DNA of 20,200 bases. Origin: a virus. Positions within the stretch are counted from its first letter, which is position 1; each line of letters opens with the position of its first letter. Below the pieces are notes generated by a model that was not told the origin of the DNA, made no database searches, and was given only the letters and a program-made list of their open reading frames with translations. Location of the stretch: IMG/VR virus record IMGVR_UViG_3300023242_000284, positions 1 to 20,200 of that record, one strand, 5' to 3'. A program made the position numbers and the translations under genes. Below are positions 1-5,302 of this stretch, piece by piece.

Positions 1-11
1 CATTCCGTTTT

Positions 12-215
12 CTATACATCTTTTTTACCCTCTAATGCCCTGCGAAGTCCATCCGCGAGTTGTTCTGTGAACAAGGTTATCTGGCTGTTAGGCTCCTTGC
101 GATGCGTGGATATGTTACCACCGCACACAATCCCTTTCAAGCTATCTATCTGTAAATAGCAAGTCCCGAATATTGTATCAATCCTAGTCACTGTCGTTTC
201 TGTCCGGTTTTCCAT
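12..215 (-). CDS. Small phage protein of unknown function
   Basis: This 67-residue ORF is the last complete gene of the leftward early operon in the window. It has no motif I recognise; its middle (SLKGIVCGGN) is followed by a charged C-terminus (RRALEGKKDV). Its start lies 28 bases inside the 3' end of the methyltransferase gene, so translation is probably coupled. An ATG at bases 3-1 just after its stop, preceded by a weak CGGA, may open a further gene that runs off the window. Confidence 0.55.
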   Translation of the reverse strand: MENRTETTVTRIDTIFGTCYLQIDSLKGIVCGGNISTHRKEPNSQITLFTEQLADGLRRALEGKKDV

Positions 216-736
216 GTTCGACCTATAAATTTAGTTGTCTCTTTATTCATTACATCAAACAAATACCAAGCGCAGTTATCAAAACCGCTTACACCGTTAC
301 CCATCCAAGACACCCTGCCTATTGACACAATTTTTTCGCATCGTGGCATAAATTCTATAGATTGCTTTGTGTGCATCCAGTCAGCATCAAATAATAGCCA
401 TGTTGGGGCTAAGTTTGACAAACGAGTTATTATAGGGTGAAGCGTTTTTCTATCCCACGGCGGGTTTGTTATGAACATTTTGCTACGACATTCATTTATA
501 TCTAAGGCGTCAATAGATTTTGATTTCATCCGATTAGGTGGACTTATATCAGTGGCTTGCTCACAATAATGCCCATACGCCGATAAATGTTTAATTAAAT
601 CACCTTCTCCGGCGCAGGGTTCGTCATAATGCGCGGCGGGCGGTAAATGCGGTAACAATGGCAATACTGCAGAACTTGGGGTTGCGTAAAAATCTCTCGG
701 GTTTCTTTCAAACTTCTTGTGTGCTCTCTTCGTCAT
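188..736 (-). CDS. Orphan phage DNA adenine methyltransferase (Dam-like, class I SAM-dependent)
   Basis: The 182-residue protein should transfer a methyl group from S-adenosylmethionine to adenine N6 in DNA. Visible motifs are the FYATP segment near residue 17, the SAM-binding motif I DEPCAGEGDL at 38-47 and the catalytic NPPW motif IV at 91-94. Order and length fit the compact phage N6-adenine enzymes that lack an obvious target-recognition domain. No restriction endonuclease gene is next to it, so it is an orphan enzyme, probably used for protection against host restriction or for timing of replication or packaging. It lies at the distal end of the leftward replication operon. The target sequence cannot be read from the protein. 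Confidence 0.85.
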   Translation of the reverse strand: MTKRAHKKFERNPRDFYATPSSAVLPLLPHLPPAAHYDEPCAGEGDLIKHLSAYGHYCEQATDISPPNRMKSKSIDALDINECRSKMFITNPPWDRKTLHPIITRLSNLAPTWLLFDADWMHTKQSIEFMPRCEKIVSIGRVSWMGNGVSGFDNCAWYLFDVMNKETTKFIGRTWKTGQKRQ

Positions 737-890
737 TTTCTAATTCCCTCGGTATCTGAGTTGGGTTGCATTGGCCGCGTTCGTGTTCTTTCCATACCCA
801 TTCTTGGAAACGGGTCTTGGTTTCGTCGTTTAACGTGTTCCACACTGCGCAACGCTTTGGCGTCCATGCTCCAGGCGTCCATTTAGTCAT
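708..890 (-). CDS. Small charged phage protein, unknown function
   Basis: I start this 60-residue protein at the ATG at 890-888. The frame stays open up to 983, but that extension would lie deep inside the upstream DUF6378-like gene and reads like a shadow. The protein is rich in Trp, Lys and Glu (MTKWTPGAWTPKRCAVW, then FQEWVWKEHERG). It overlaps the upstream gene by 8 bases and the methyltransferase by 29 bases. No clear ribosome-binding site is visible, so expression probably depends on coupling. Confidence 0.55.
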   Translation of the reverse strand: MTKWTPGAWTPKRCAVWNTLNDETKTRFQEWVWKEHERGQCNPTQIPRELENDEESTQEV

Positions 891-1152
891 CAGGGGCGAT
901 ACGGTCCCGAACAAGGCGGGCGTAACCTTCGATGTCTTTCCAGTGGTCAGGGTAATTTGGATTACCACACACAATACGAGCAACTTTTAACGCAATCATT
1001 TGTAAGGCTTCTTTCTTATCATCGGTTAAATTGCCCCAATACGGCGCGCAATCCATATGAAATTTTAACGATTGAGCGACTGAGGCAACGTCACTAAAAT
1101 CCCCATGCGTCGCCTCTCGCTCGTTTAATGTTAAATCTATATCGTTGTTCAT
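883..1152 (-). CDS. DUF6378-like phage protein
   Basis: The 89-residue protein has the pattern I associate with the phage family DUF6378: a REATHGDFSDVASVAQSLK segment near residues 12-30, then EALQMIALKVARIVCGNPNY and WKDIEGYARLV. The family is widespread in phages and has no assigned biochemical role that I know. I chose the ATG at 1152 rather than the one at 1179 because AAGGA lies 8 bases before it and because it forms an ATGA overlap with the stop of the upstream gene. The shared family pattern makes this a well supported real gene. Confidence 0.7.
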   Translation of the reverse strand: MNNDIDLTLNEREATHGDFSDVASVAQSLKFHMDCAPYWGNLTDDKKEALQMIALKVARIVCGNPNYPDHWKDIEGYARLVRDRIAPDD

Positions 1153-1340
1153 TTCATTGTCCTTTTTTGTTGGATGCATGGGTTGCCGTTTTTCATGTCA
1201 GAGCGAACGCACCAAAAATCTCCATACGAATCGCCTGTTATAAAATCGCGCGTTCTGACTTTGAAGCCAAGGCGCTCCCAATACATACGGATGTTGTTAG
1301 AATATCGGCCAGGGCCTTCGTGGGCTAAGGATTCAGTCAT
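1149..1340 (-). CDS. Small hypothetical phage protein
   Basis: This 63-residue ORF is basic and aromatic (MYWERLGFKVRTRDF, then DSYGDFWCVRSDMKNGNPC). It ends in an ATGA overlap with the DUF6378-like gene and starts 8 bases inside the upstream gene, behind AGGGG about 10 bases before the ATG. This is the normal spacing of the operon and the main reason to accept it. I do not recognise a family. Two cysteines in the C-terminal half could bind a metal, but there is no CxxC pair. Confidence 0.55.
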   Translation of the reverse strand: MTESLAHEGPGRYSNNIRMYWERLGFKVRTRDFITGDSYGDFWCVRSDMKNGNPCIQQKRTMK

Positions 1341-1554
1341 TGTTCATCCCCTGTTCTGCTTTTACGTTCCCAACTCTGCGCCATTCACCAACGGCCTTTT
1401 CCTTAGATAATCGTGCGAACTCATTGATATCTAAGCGAACAAGAACATGCTCATATGCTTTTTCACACCTTTTTACGTCTTCATAACTAAGCGTCGCCGT
1501 TATAGGAATTCCACTGGTGGAGAATAGTGAAATTATTATAATACATTTAATCAT
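1333..1554 (-). CDS. Small protein with N-terminal hydrophobic segment, possibly exported
   Basis: The 73-residue protein begins MIKCIIIISLFSTSGIPITA, a short basic start and a hydrophobic stretch that could be a signal sequence or membrane anchor, followed by a charged helix-prone region. I start it at 1554 because this ATG overlaps the upstream stop (ATGA) and has GGAG upstream. The longer frame back to 1611 lacks this. Residues NEFARLSKEKA recur almost unchanged in the protein encoded at 2005-2292, and the DNA is nearly identical there (see the repeat at 1393-1426). The function is unknown. Confidence 0.6.
   Translation of the reverse strand: MIKCIIIISLFSTSGIPITATLSYEDVKRCEKAYEHVLVRLDINEFARLSKEKAVGEWRRVGNVKAEQGMNND
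1393..1426. repeat. 34-bp near-identical direct repeat, copy 1
   Basis: This stretch matches 2080-2113 at 32 of 34 positions by my reading, in the same orientation and the same reading frame of two otherwise dissimilar genes. It encodes NEFARLSKEKA in the leftward gene 1333-1554. The match stops abruptly on both sides. Confidence 0.8.
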
Positions 1555-1838
1555 ATCTCCATCTCCTTCTGTGCTTGTTCGATCATGGTTTCCCACCATT
1601 CGATATGGCACCTATCTACATCGCCCTCTTCAGCAAATCCGTTAAAACCTTCCATCGTTCCTGAATTGGTTAGCATCCCCTCAGTCGGCTCGGTCGGGAC
1701 GATGGCGTATCCAAGAGCTTCGATGGATAATAGCGCCAAGCCCCATGCTCGATCACCCGCGCCCTGACTTGGCGAGGTTTGTAGTTCCGCATTATACGCA
1801 TAACGCATTGTAGCTATAATCTTATCTCGCTTGGTCAT
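1551..1838 (-). CDS. Hypothetical phage protein
   Basis: The 95-residue protein starts at the ATG at 1838, which follows an excellent GGAGG ribosome-binding site. The frame remains open to 1871 without a comparable site. The N-terminus is basic (MTKRDKIIATMRYAYNAEL), and the C-terminal half is acidic with two adjacent tryptophans (HIEWWETMIEQAQKEMEI). The pattern GDRAWGLALLSIEALGYAIVP suggests a small globular helical protein. I know no function. It overlaps the next gene by ATGA and its ribosome-binding site lies over the stop of the 55-residue gene upstream, so the block is translationally coupled. Confidence 0.65.
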   Translation of the reverse strand: MTKRDKIIATMRYAYNAELQTSPSQGAGDRAWGLALLSIEALGYAIVPTEPTEGMLTNSGTMEGFNGFAEEGDVDRCHIEWWETMIEQAQKEMEI

Positions 1839-1840
1839 TA

Positions 1841-2008
1841 TTACCTCCATAATGATTTTATTAGTACACAATTAGAATATCCAATCATTGCAGATAATGC
1901 CGCACCCCCATGTTGGACAATTGGGATAGACTGGTTAGGCATGAGTCGTGAATTATAAACATGGCGCTCAATCGCGTCATACGCTTCCTTGCCGTACATG
2001 TATGTCAT
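1841..2008 (-). CDS. Small hypothetical protein of 55 residues
   Basis: This short ORF fills what would otherwise be a 130-base gap in the operon. It starts MTYMYGKEAYDAIERHVYNS and ends SNCVLIKSLWR. Its ATG overlaps the stop of the upstream gene (ATGA), and its stop TAA sits inside the ribosome-binding region of the gene at 1551-1838. The exact fit at both ends is the argument for a real gene. No family is recognised. Confidence 0.55.
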   Translation of the reverse strand: MTYMYGKEAYDAIERHVYNSRLMPNQSIPIVQHGGAALSAMIGYSNCVLIKSLWR

Positions 2009-2292
2009 TTTATTGCCCTCGGCTTTGTTGGAAGGTTAGACAATAATTCGCTAAGACCCTGCGCGTCAAAAGATTCTTCGGCCTTTTCTTTAGCTAATCG
2101 TGCGAACTCATTGCCAACCGCCTCACGAGCATTTTGTGCAAGCGTTTTTACCTCCCCGCAATAAGCAATAGGCTTCCACGTCGATTGCCCTGCATTTTTT
2201 CCTGTTTTTGCGACGGTTAATCTCTCAATGGTATATTGTTGCGCATCGTAGTCGTTGACCCGCAAAGTAGCTGTAAGTTTAATTGGTTCCAT
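2005..2292 (-). CDS. Small phage protein, faintly DUF5405-like
   Basis: The 95-residue protein starts at 2292, where TAATG joins it to the upstream gene. Its first half (NDYDAQQYTIERLTVAKTGK, then NAGQSTWKPIAYCGEVKTL) resembles the short phage family DUF5405 in which a TGKNAGxxxW segment is followed by an I-A-Y-C turn and a helix; I hold this match weakly. The second half contains NEFARLAKEKA, shared with the gene at 1333-1554. The biochemical role is unknown. Confidence 0.6.
   Translation of the reverse strand: MEPIKLTATLRVNDYDAQQYTIERLTVAKTGKNAGQSTWKPIAYCGEVKTLAQNAREAVGNEFARLAKEKAEESFDAQGLSELLSNLPTKPRAIK
2080..2113. repeat. 34-bp near-identical direct repeat, copy 2
   Basis: This is the partner of 1393-1426. 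It encodes NEFARLAKEKA in the gene at 2005-2292. Only two substitutions separate the copies, one synonymous-looking and one changing Ser to Ala, while the flanking coding sequence differs. Confidence 0.8.
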
Positions 2293-2672
2293 TATTTTAT
2301 TGCCCTTTCTATTGCGTCTTTGAGAAGCAAACGGCGTCTGCCCCATAATTCTAAATTTTCGTAAAGCTCAGCCCATGTTGGGAAAAACTTATTTGACCTG
2401 CGTATTGTTTTAAGAACGTACTCAACAACGTCCGCCGGGTATTCTTCTAAATCCTCAACGTAGATTGCTATGATAGCAGCTTTGTCGAAATCATCCATAT
2501 TTTTCATCGGCATCGTTAAAATCATTTTCTGCACCAGCCGCGCTATTTCTCTTTGAGGCATAGGTCTACAAGAGTCCATCGCATTCGAATAGTGCGTGAT
2601 GTCAACGCTGGAGACTTCGAACCCTATGACATCGTGAGTGTCACTCCCAGCCCATTCGGGTTGCAACTTCAT
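2292..2672 (-). CDS. Putative helicase-loader-like replication protein
   Basis: The 126-residue protein directly follows the initiator-like gene. Its core is VEDLEEYPADVVEYVLKTI then RRSNKFFPTWAELYENL, a pattern of an acidic helix, YPADVV, and FFPTWAEL. In phage proteins this pattern recalls small helicase loaders such as G39P-type proteins and other replication accessory proteins placed beside an O-like initiator. A role in bringing the host helicase to the origin is inferred from this and from position. The start is uncertain: 2672 overlaps the upstream gene by 32 bases, while the open frame offers ATG at 2726 (86-base overlap) and at 2813 (AGGAA upstream, but a 173-base overlap). Confidence 0.65.
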   Translation of the reverse strand: MKLQPEWAGSDTHDVIGFEVSSVDITHYSNAMDSCRPMPQREIARLVQKMILTMPMKNMDDFDKAAIIAIYVEDLEEYPADVVEYVLKTIRRSNKFFPTWAELYENLELWGRRRLLLKDAIERAIK

Positions 2673-3393
2673 CCCCAATTTCAAAAATGCTTCGAGGCTT
2701 TTTGTCGTCTCTGCCGGGTTTGTCATGGATGATCTGCCCGTGGTCGTCGTCGTAACATCCTTGGTTGAGCCATGTCGATGGGTGCTTAATAAATTTTGTG
2801 GAAGTTCCTGCATCGCTTATTTCCTGATTATAGGCTTCGACGCCCTGATTTAATTGGTCGATAGTTACACCATCTTTGATTGCCTTAGCGAACGCCTTCT
2901 CTGCAGCCTTCTTTCCAATCTTTCTAGGATACTGAGAATACCAGTCATTGAAATTATCGGGCTGAAAAATAACTGTTATATTATTACCTTCTTCCTTTTT
3001 TACCTTCTTACCTTCTTTAGACGTGGTTACTTGTTGGTTATCTGTTGGTTGTTTGTTGGTTACTTGTTGGTTATCTTGTTGGTTATCGTCTTGGTATTTT
3101 CCCCAGCAAAGTATTGATATTATTGAGAATTTATTAGTTGAGTTGATGGTTATTTCGTTGGTTGATAAAAGCTTGTCCAAAGCAGTACGCACTTGCTGTT
3201 CTGACATACCAAGCTGTGCAGACAACGCCGTTCGCCCTGCGACAACAGACCCGGCAGGCACTTCTTGACCCTTGAATCTTGATGGTTTGTAATTAGCTTT
3301 AACCAAAAGATGCAGGAATAGGCGCATAACGTTTGCGTCAGTATACCATTCCCAATCTTCTATGGTTCTGTGAAGTTTTAGCCACCCGGCCAT
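2641..3393 (-). CDS. Winged-helix replication initiator-like protein (lambda O role)
   Basis: This 250-residue protein is the likely origin-binding initiator. It begins MAGWLKLHRTIEDWEWYTD and has a winged-helix region at about residues 49-77 (GRTALSAQLGMSEQQVRTAL). A Gln/Asn-rich linker occupies about 103-123, and a lysine-rich stretch follows. The C-terminal domain (WYSQYPRKIGKKAAEKAFAK, then IKHPSTWLNQG) is common in phage replication proteins. The start has AGGAG seven bases upstream. The linker DNA contains 11-bp iterons (3022-3088), as in phages whose origin lies within the initiator gene. A DnaA-like gene precedes it and a loader-like gene follows, which supports the role; the origin-binding claim is inference. 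Confidence 0.8.
   Translation of the reverse strand: MAGWLKLHRTIEDWEWYTDANVMRLFLHLLVKANYKPSRFKGQEVPAGSVVAGRTALSAQLGMSEQQVRTALDKLLSTNEITINSTNKFSIISILCWGKYQDDNQQDNQQVTNKQPTDNQQVTTSKEGKKVKKEEGNNITVIFQPDNFNDWYSQYPRKIGKKAAEKAFAKAIKDGVTIDQLNQGVEAYNQEISDAGTSTKFIKHPSTWLNQGCYDDDHGQIIHDKPGRDDKKPRSIFEIGDEVATRMGWE
3022..3088. repeat. 11-bp iterons, candidate replication origin
   Basis: GTTGGTT recurs on the plus strand at 3033, 3044, 3055, 3066 and 3078, with a degenerate copy at 3022 and an outlier at 3157. The unit is close to GTTGGTTAYTT and the spacing is 11, 11, 11 and 12 bases. Because 11 is not a multiple of three, the repeat cycles through all reading frames of the overlapping gene, which argues for constraint on DNA rather than protein. 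An A/T-rich stretch with a pyrimidine tract lies beside it at about 2960-3020 and could unwind. Confidence 0.6.
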
Positions 3394-3447
3394 TTATCTC
3401 TCCTATCGTTACTCTCCAAAAAAGGCGGCGGGCCGGAGAGCGAAACC

Positions 3448-3475
3448 AGCACAGAGATCAAGCTGTGCTTTTTTT
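3448..3475 (+). terminator. Intrinsic terminator reading rightward, inside a leftward operon
   Basis: AGCACAG (3448-3454) pairs with CTGTGCT (3463-3469) across an 8-base loop, and seven T residues follow on the plus strand. On the minus strand no T tract follows the hairpin, so it should stop only rightward transcripts. Both flanking genes are leftward, so the natural client would be an antisense RNA started within or near the start of the initiator gene. I found no strong plus-strand promoter there. Confidence 0.6.
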
Positions 3476-3488
3476 CACCGCGAAGTAA

Positions 3489-3830
3489 TTATACATCTAA
3501 AGGGCGCTTTCGCAACTCTTCTCTCAAATGGGAAATAAACCTATCCATGCATAATCTATGATGCGTTGATTGATGACGCAGCATAAGCGCGCGCCTATAG
3601 CTGTTAATAGCTGTTGAGTGGTCCGTTCGGCTTAGCGCCTTAGAAATGTTGCTCCACGTTGCCGACGTGAGCAGGCGTGAGGCCCAGACGATGACATGGC
3701 GTACTTGTGCTATATGCTTCGCCCTGGTGTCTGATTGAATGTCCCGGACCCCTATCTCGCACTCTTCTGATATGTAGTTTATGATAAAATTGATTTCTGC
3801 GTATAATTTTCTCTGTTTCCGTTTATTCAT
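3489..3830 (-). CDS. DnaA domain-IV-like DNA-binding protein
   Basis: The 113-residue protein looks like a free-standing C-terminal DnaA domain. Residues about 28-85 contain the helical scaffold RAKHIAQVRHVIVWASRLL and the signature SRTDHSTAINSYRRA, where DHSTA at 70-74 corresponds to the DnaA-box recognition helix (DHTTV or DHSTV in DnaA). The ATPase domain of real DnaA is absent. In DnaA this domain binds 9-bp boxes at the origin, so this protein may bind the phage or host origin; that is inference. It precedes the initiator gene after a 95-base spacer. Its start has GGAG nine bases upstream and overlaps the previous stop. Confidence 0.75.
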   Translation of the reverse strand: MNKRKQRKLYAEINFIINYISEECEIGVRDIQSDTRAKHIAQVRHVIVWASRLLTSATWSNISKALSRTDHSTAINSYRRALMLRHQSTHHRLCMDRFISHLREELRKRPLDV

Positions 3831-4072
3831 AATTTGTTCTCCATTTTAAGCATATCGGTCATGGCGTTCTGCAATGCCTTTGCGTGGCCCGACTTATACC
3901 CGTCAGGGGCTTTCTCGTATGCTTTTGATGCTTCTGCATGGGCTAGAATAGCGAGTTTCTTTGACGTTTCTTTTATGTGTGCTTTGCTCATTGCCTTGTG
4001 AATAGCGCGGGCGCTGAGTGGGCGTTTTCGTGAATGTTCCAAGTCGTCCCTAAAATCTGCGTAAAAATACAT
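3827..4072 (-). CDS. Small basic helical protein, unknown
   Basis: The 81-residue protein is rich in Lys and Ala and probably mainly helical (RAIHKAMSKAHIKETSKKLA, then HAEASKAYEKAPDGYKSGHA). I do not recognise the family. GGAG lies 8 bases upstream of its ATG, it starts 2 bases after the preceding stop and it ends in an ATGA overlap with the DnaA-like gene, so it is firmly part of the replication operon. Confidence 0.6.
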   Translation of the reverse strand: MYFYADFRDDLEHSRKRPLSARAIHKAMSKAHIKETSKKLAILAHAEASKAYEKAPDGYKSGHAKALQNAMTDMLKMENKL

Positions 4073-4074
4073 TT

Positions 4075-4389
4075 TTATGTCTCCGTTATTTTGATTCCGT
4101 ACTGAGCCTCAACAAGCTTTTTCTTGAGCCTGTACATAGGCGTTTTCATGCCTTTTACGTCCTCAATCACGCAAGTCTCGGCTGTAAAGTATTTAAAGTC
4201 TGCCTTGTAAAAACAACAAAATTTACCTTTGATTATAATGTCGAAACGAGGCTGTAAGGTGAGGCAGGTAATCTCACCCGCACGTTCGAGAAGCTTTAGC
4301 TCTGCATACCTGGCAGCCTCTTTCTTTGAGTCAAAGGTAATGCCGTCAACAACCGTTTTGACCGCGTTGTATTTGCCGCGCTTAAACAT
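4075..4389 (-). CDS. DUF1064 family PD-(D/E)XK nuclease, probable Holliday junction resolvase
   Basis: The 104-residue protein matches the phage family DUF1064 along its whole length: KYNAVKTVVDGITFDSKKEA at 6-24, then LERAGEITCLTLQP, ADFKYF with D64, and IEDVKG at 75-80. Acidic residues E24 and D64 with the E/D76-77-x-K79 motif form a PD-(D/E)XK-like active site. The family is compact and has been proposed to act as a structure-specific or resolvase-type endonuclease on branched DNA in phage replication and recombination. It is the second gene of the leftward operon, overlapping the regulator by 8 bases. Confidence 0.85.
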   Translation of the reverse strand: MFKRGKYNAVKTVVDGITFDSKKEAARYAELKLLERAGEITCLTLQPRFDIIIKGKFCCFYKADFKYFTAETCVIEDVKGMKTPMYRLKKKLVEAQYGIKITET

Positions 4390-4573
4390 TGAAGAAATCG
4401 CAGAGTTTTGGTTCCACGCCTTTCTTCCGAGCGAACGTAATAAGCGGCTCTGCGTACTTCATTGCAATCCCTGTCTTTTTCCATTTCGAGACTTTATCGT
4501 CTGAAACGTTTAAGGCTGTTGCAATCTCGCGAGTGCCGCCAATTGATTCTAATAACTGTTTATGTAAATGCAT
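4382..4573 (-). CDS. Cro/YdaS-like transcriptional regulator
   Basis: This 63-residue protein is a bare helix-turn-helix: IGGTREIATALNVSDDKVSK at about 11-30, followed by a short C-terminal helix. It resembles Cro and YdaS-type phage regulators that bind as dimers to palindromes near their own promoter. It is the first leftward gene, with AAAGGAG 6 bases upstream of its ATG. Palindromes at 4603-4629 overlie its predicted promoter, so it probably represses itself and perhaps other promoters. No CI-like partner with a dimerisation or protease domain is present in the window. Confidence 0.8.
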   Translation of the reverse strand: MHLHKQLLESIGGTREIATALNVSDDKVSKWKKTGIAMKYAEPLITFARKKGVEPKLCDFFNV

Positions 4574-4594
4574 GAATTCTCCTTTTCAGTTTTC

Positions 4595-4623
4595 TTTGTA
4601 CCGCAAATATATTTGCAGCGCAA
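4595..4623 (-). promoter_or_regulatory. Putative leftward early promoter
   Basis: Read leftward, TTGCGC (4623-4618) is followed after 17 bases by TACAAA (4600-4595). The match to the consensus is only moderate, but the position just upstream of the regulator gene and the palindromes lying over the spacer and -35 make it the best candidate for starting the leftward operon. Confidence 0.4.
4603..4616. promoter_or_regulatory. 14-bp perfect palindrome, putative operator
   Basis: GCAAATATATTTGC is an exact palindrome centred between 4609 and 4610. It fills the spacer of the putative leftward promoter and shares its right half (TTTGC) with the adjacent inverted repeat at 4612-4629, so the two sites overlap. 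Confidence 0.6.
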
Positions 4624-4629
4624 TGCAAA
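4612..4629. promoter_or_regulatory. Operator-like inverted repeat TTTGCA-N6-TGCAAA, copy 1
   Basis: The 6-bp arms are exact and the spacer is six bases (GCGCAA). The same arms with the same spacing occur at 8620-8637 over another promoter. A one-turn 18-bp dyad fits a small dimeric HTH repressor. It overlaps the -35 of the putative leftward promoter. Confidence 0.65.
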
Positions 4630-4636
4630 ATAATAC

Positions 4637-4669
4637 TTGTTAGTCAGATAAATTGGTGTATTATATAAT
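4637..4669 (+). promoter_or_regulatory. Putative rightward early promoter
   Basis: A perfect TATAAT occurs at 4664-4669, with TTAGTC 18 bases upstream; alternatively TTGTTA (4637-4642) and TATTAT (4659-4664) are 16 bases apart. It lies 22 bases before the first rightward gene and to the right of the operator. Confidence 0.5.
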
Positions 4670-4690
4670 CATCAAACAACGGAGGATTTT

Positions 4691-4885
4691 ATGGACAAAC
4701 CGATTCAAGATAGCTTACGAAAATCCACCCAAGACCATATTGACAGGTTAGAAAGTGAAGCTATCATTATGGCGGACGCGCTTGATTACATAATGCACAG
4801 CTGGCCTGAGATATTTGAGTACCGCCACGGTGCGCCGCACATCAAACAAACAAAGGGATTAATTAAATGGCACAAGCACAAGTAG
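4691..4885 (+). CDS. First rightward early gene, unknown small protein
   Basis: The 64-residue protein follows a strong ribosome-binding site (GGAGG seven to eight bases before the ATG) and is the first gene of the rightward operon. It is helical and charged (LRKSTQDHIDRLESEAIIMA) with a His-rich tail ending IKWHKHK. I do not recognise it. The place suggests an early regulator or host-takeover peptide, but nothing in the sequence proves this. It overlaps the next gene by 19 bases. Confidence 0.65.
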   Translation: MDKPIQDSLRKSTQDHIDRLESEAIIMADALDYIMHSWPEIFEYRHGAPHIKQTKGLIKWHKHK

Positions 4886-5091
4886 AGATTCTAGGTGGGC
4901 TTACTGTTTTGGCGAGGGGTCCGATTTGCCCACCAGAACCAGACGTTGGAATTTTTCACCCCTATGTTGTTGATTGGGAACTTTTTTGGACAACAGGGAA
5001 GGGCAAGGAACTACCTGAGTCTATGTATCAACGACTCAGTAACGCTGACGAAGAGGCGATTGAACACGCTCTTTTAACGGATGAATTCTAA
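4867..5091 (+). CDS. Small early protein, unknown
   Basis: This 74-residue protein begins MAQAQVEILGGLTVLARG and ends with an acidic helix (NADEEAIEHALLTDEF). AAAGGG lies about 9 bases before the start. The upstream 17 bases, 4845-4861, are repeated exactly before the gene at 8679. It meets the next gene as TAATG. A second frame at 4895-5077 overlaps it but has no comparable start signal. The function is unknown. Confidence 0.6.
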   Translation: MAQAQVEILGGLTVLARGPICPPEPDVGIFHPYVVDWELFWTTGKGKELPESMYQRLSNADEEAIEHALLTDEF

Positions 5092-5297
5092 TGAACAAAG
5101 CAATTGTAAACGTCCTGCGCCGGTCGGCAAAACTTCGAGGGGCCACGTCAGACGACGTGCAAGATGCTTTAATTCACGCTGAAGCCATATTAAAGTGCGC
5201 GCCTCAGATAAGCACCAGTTGTGGCGGCAAAGGCCCGAGCACATCAACATTTGTTGCGCTGGAAAAAGTGCGTAAAGCAATAGAAAAAGGAAACTAG
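5091..5297 (+). CDS. Small early protein, unknown
   Basis: The 68-residue protein is joined to the previous gene by TAATG. It is basic at the N-terminus (MNKAIVNVLRRSAKLRGATS), has a short Ser/Thr/Gly segment in the middle (SCGGKGPSTST) and a helical C-terminus. It precedes the ERF gene by 5 bases. I know no family; its constant place in front of a recombination cassette suggests a co-expressed accessory protein. Confidence 0.6.
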   Translation: MNKAIVNVLRRSAKLRGATSDDVQDALIHAEAILKCAPQISTSCGGKGPSTSTFVALEKVRKAIEKGN

Positions 5298-5302
5298 GAA
5301 AA

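Noticed and set aside
1961-2164. Rightward 67-residue ORF
   Set aside because: It is antisense to two coupled leftward genes and lacks a ribosome-binding site.
2673-2813. N-terminal extension of the helicase-loader-like gene
   Set aside because: It would overlap the end of the initiator gene by up to 173 bases, and its composition (run of Thr) looks like a shadow; AGGAA before 2813 keeps it from being excluded.
3022-3088. Possible CRISPR array
   Set aside because: Units of 11 bases with no spacers are far too short; iterons explain the pattern better.
3412-3440. CTCTCC and GGAGAG inverted repeat before the initiator gene
   Set aside because: The 17-base loop and 6-bp arms make a stable hairpin unlikely; the left arm lies near the ribosome-binding site by chance composition.
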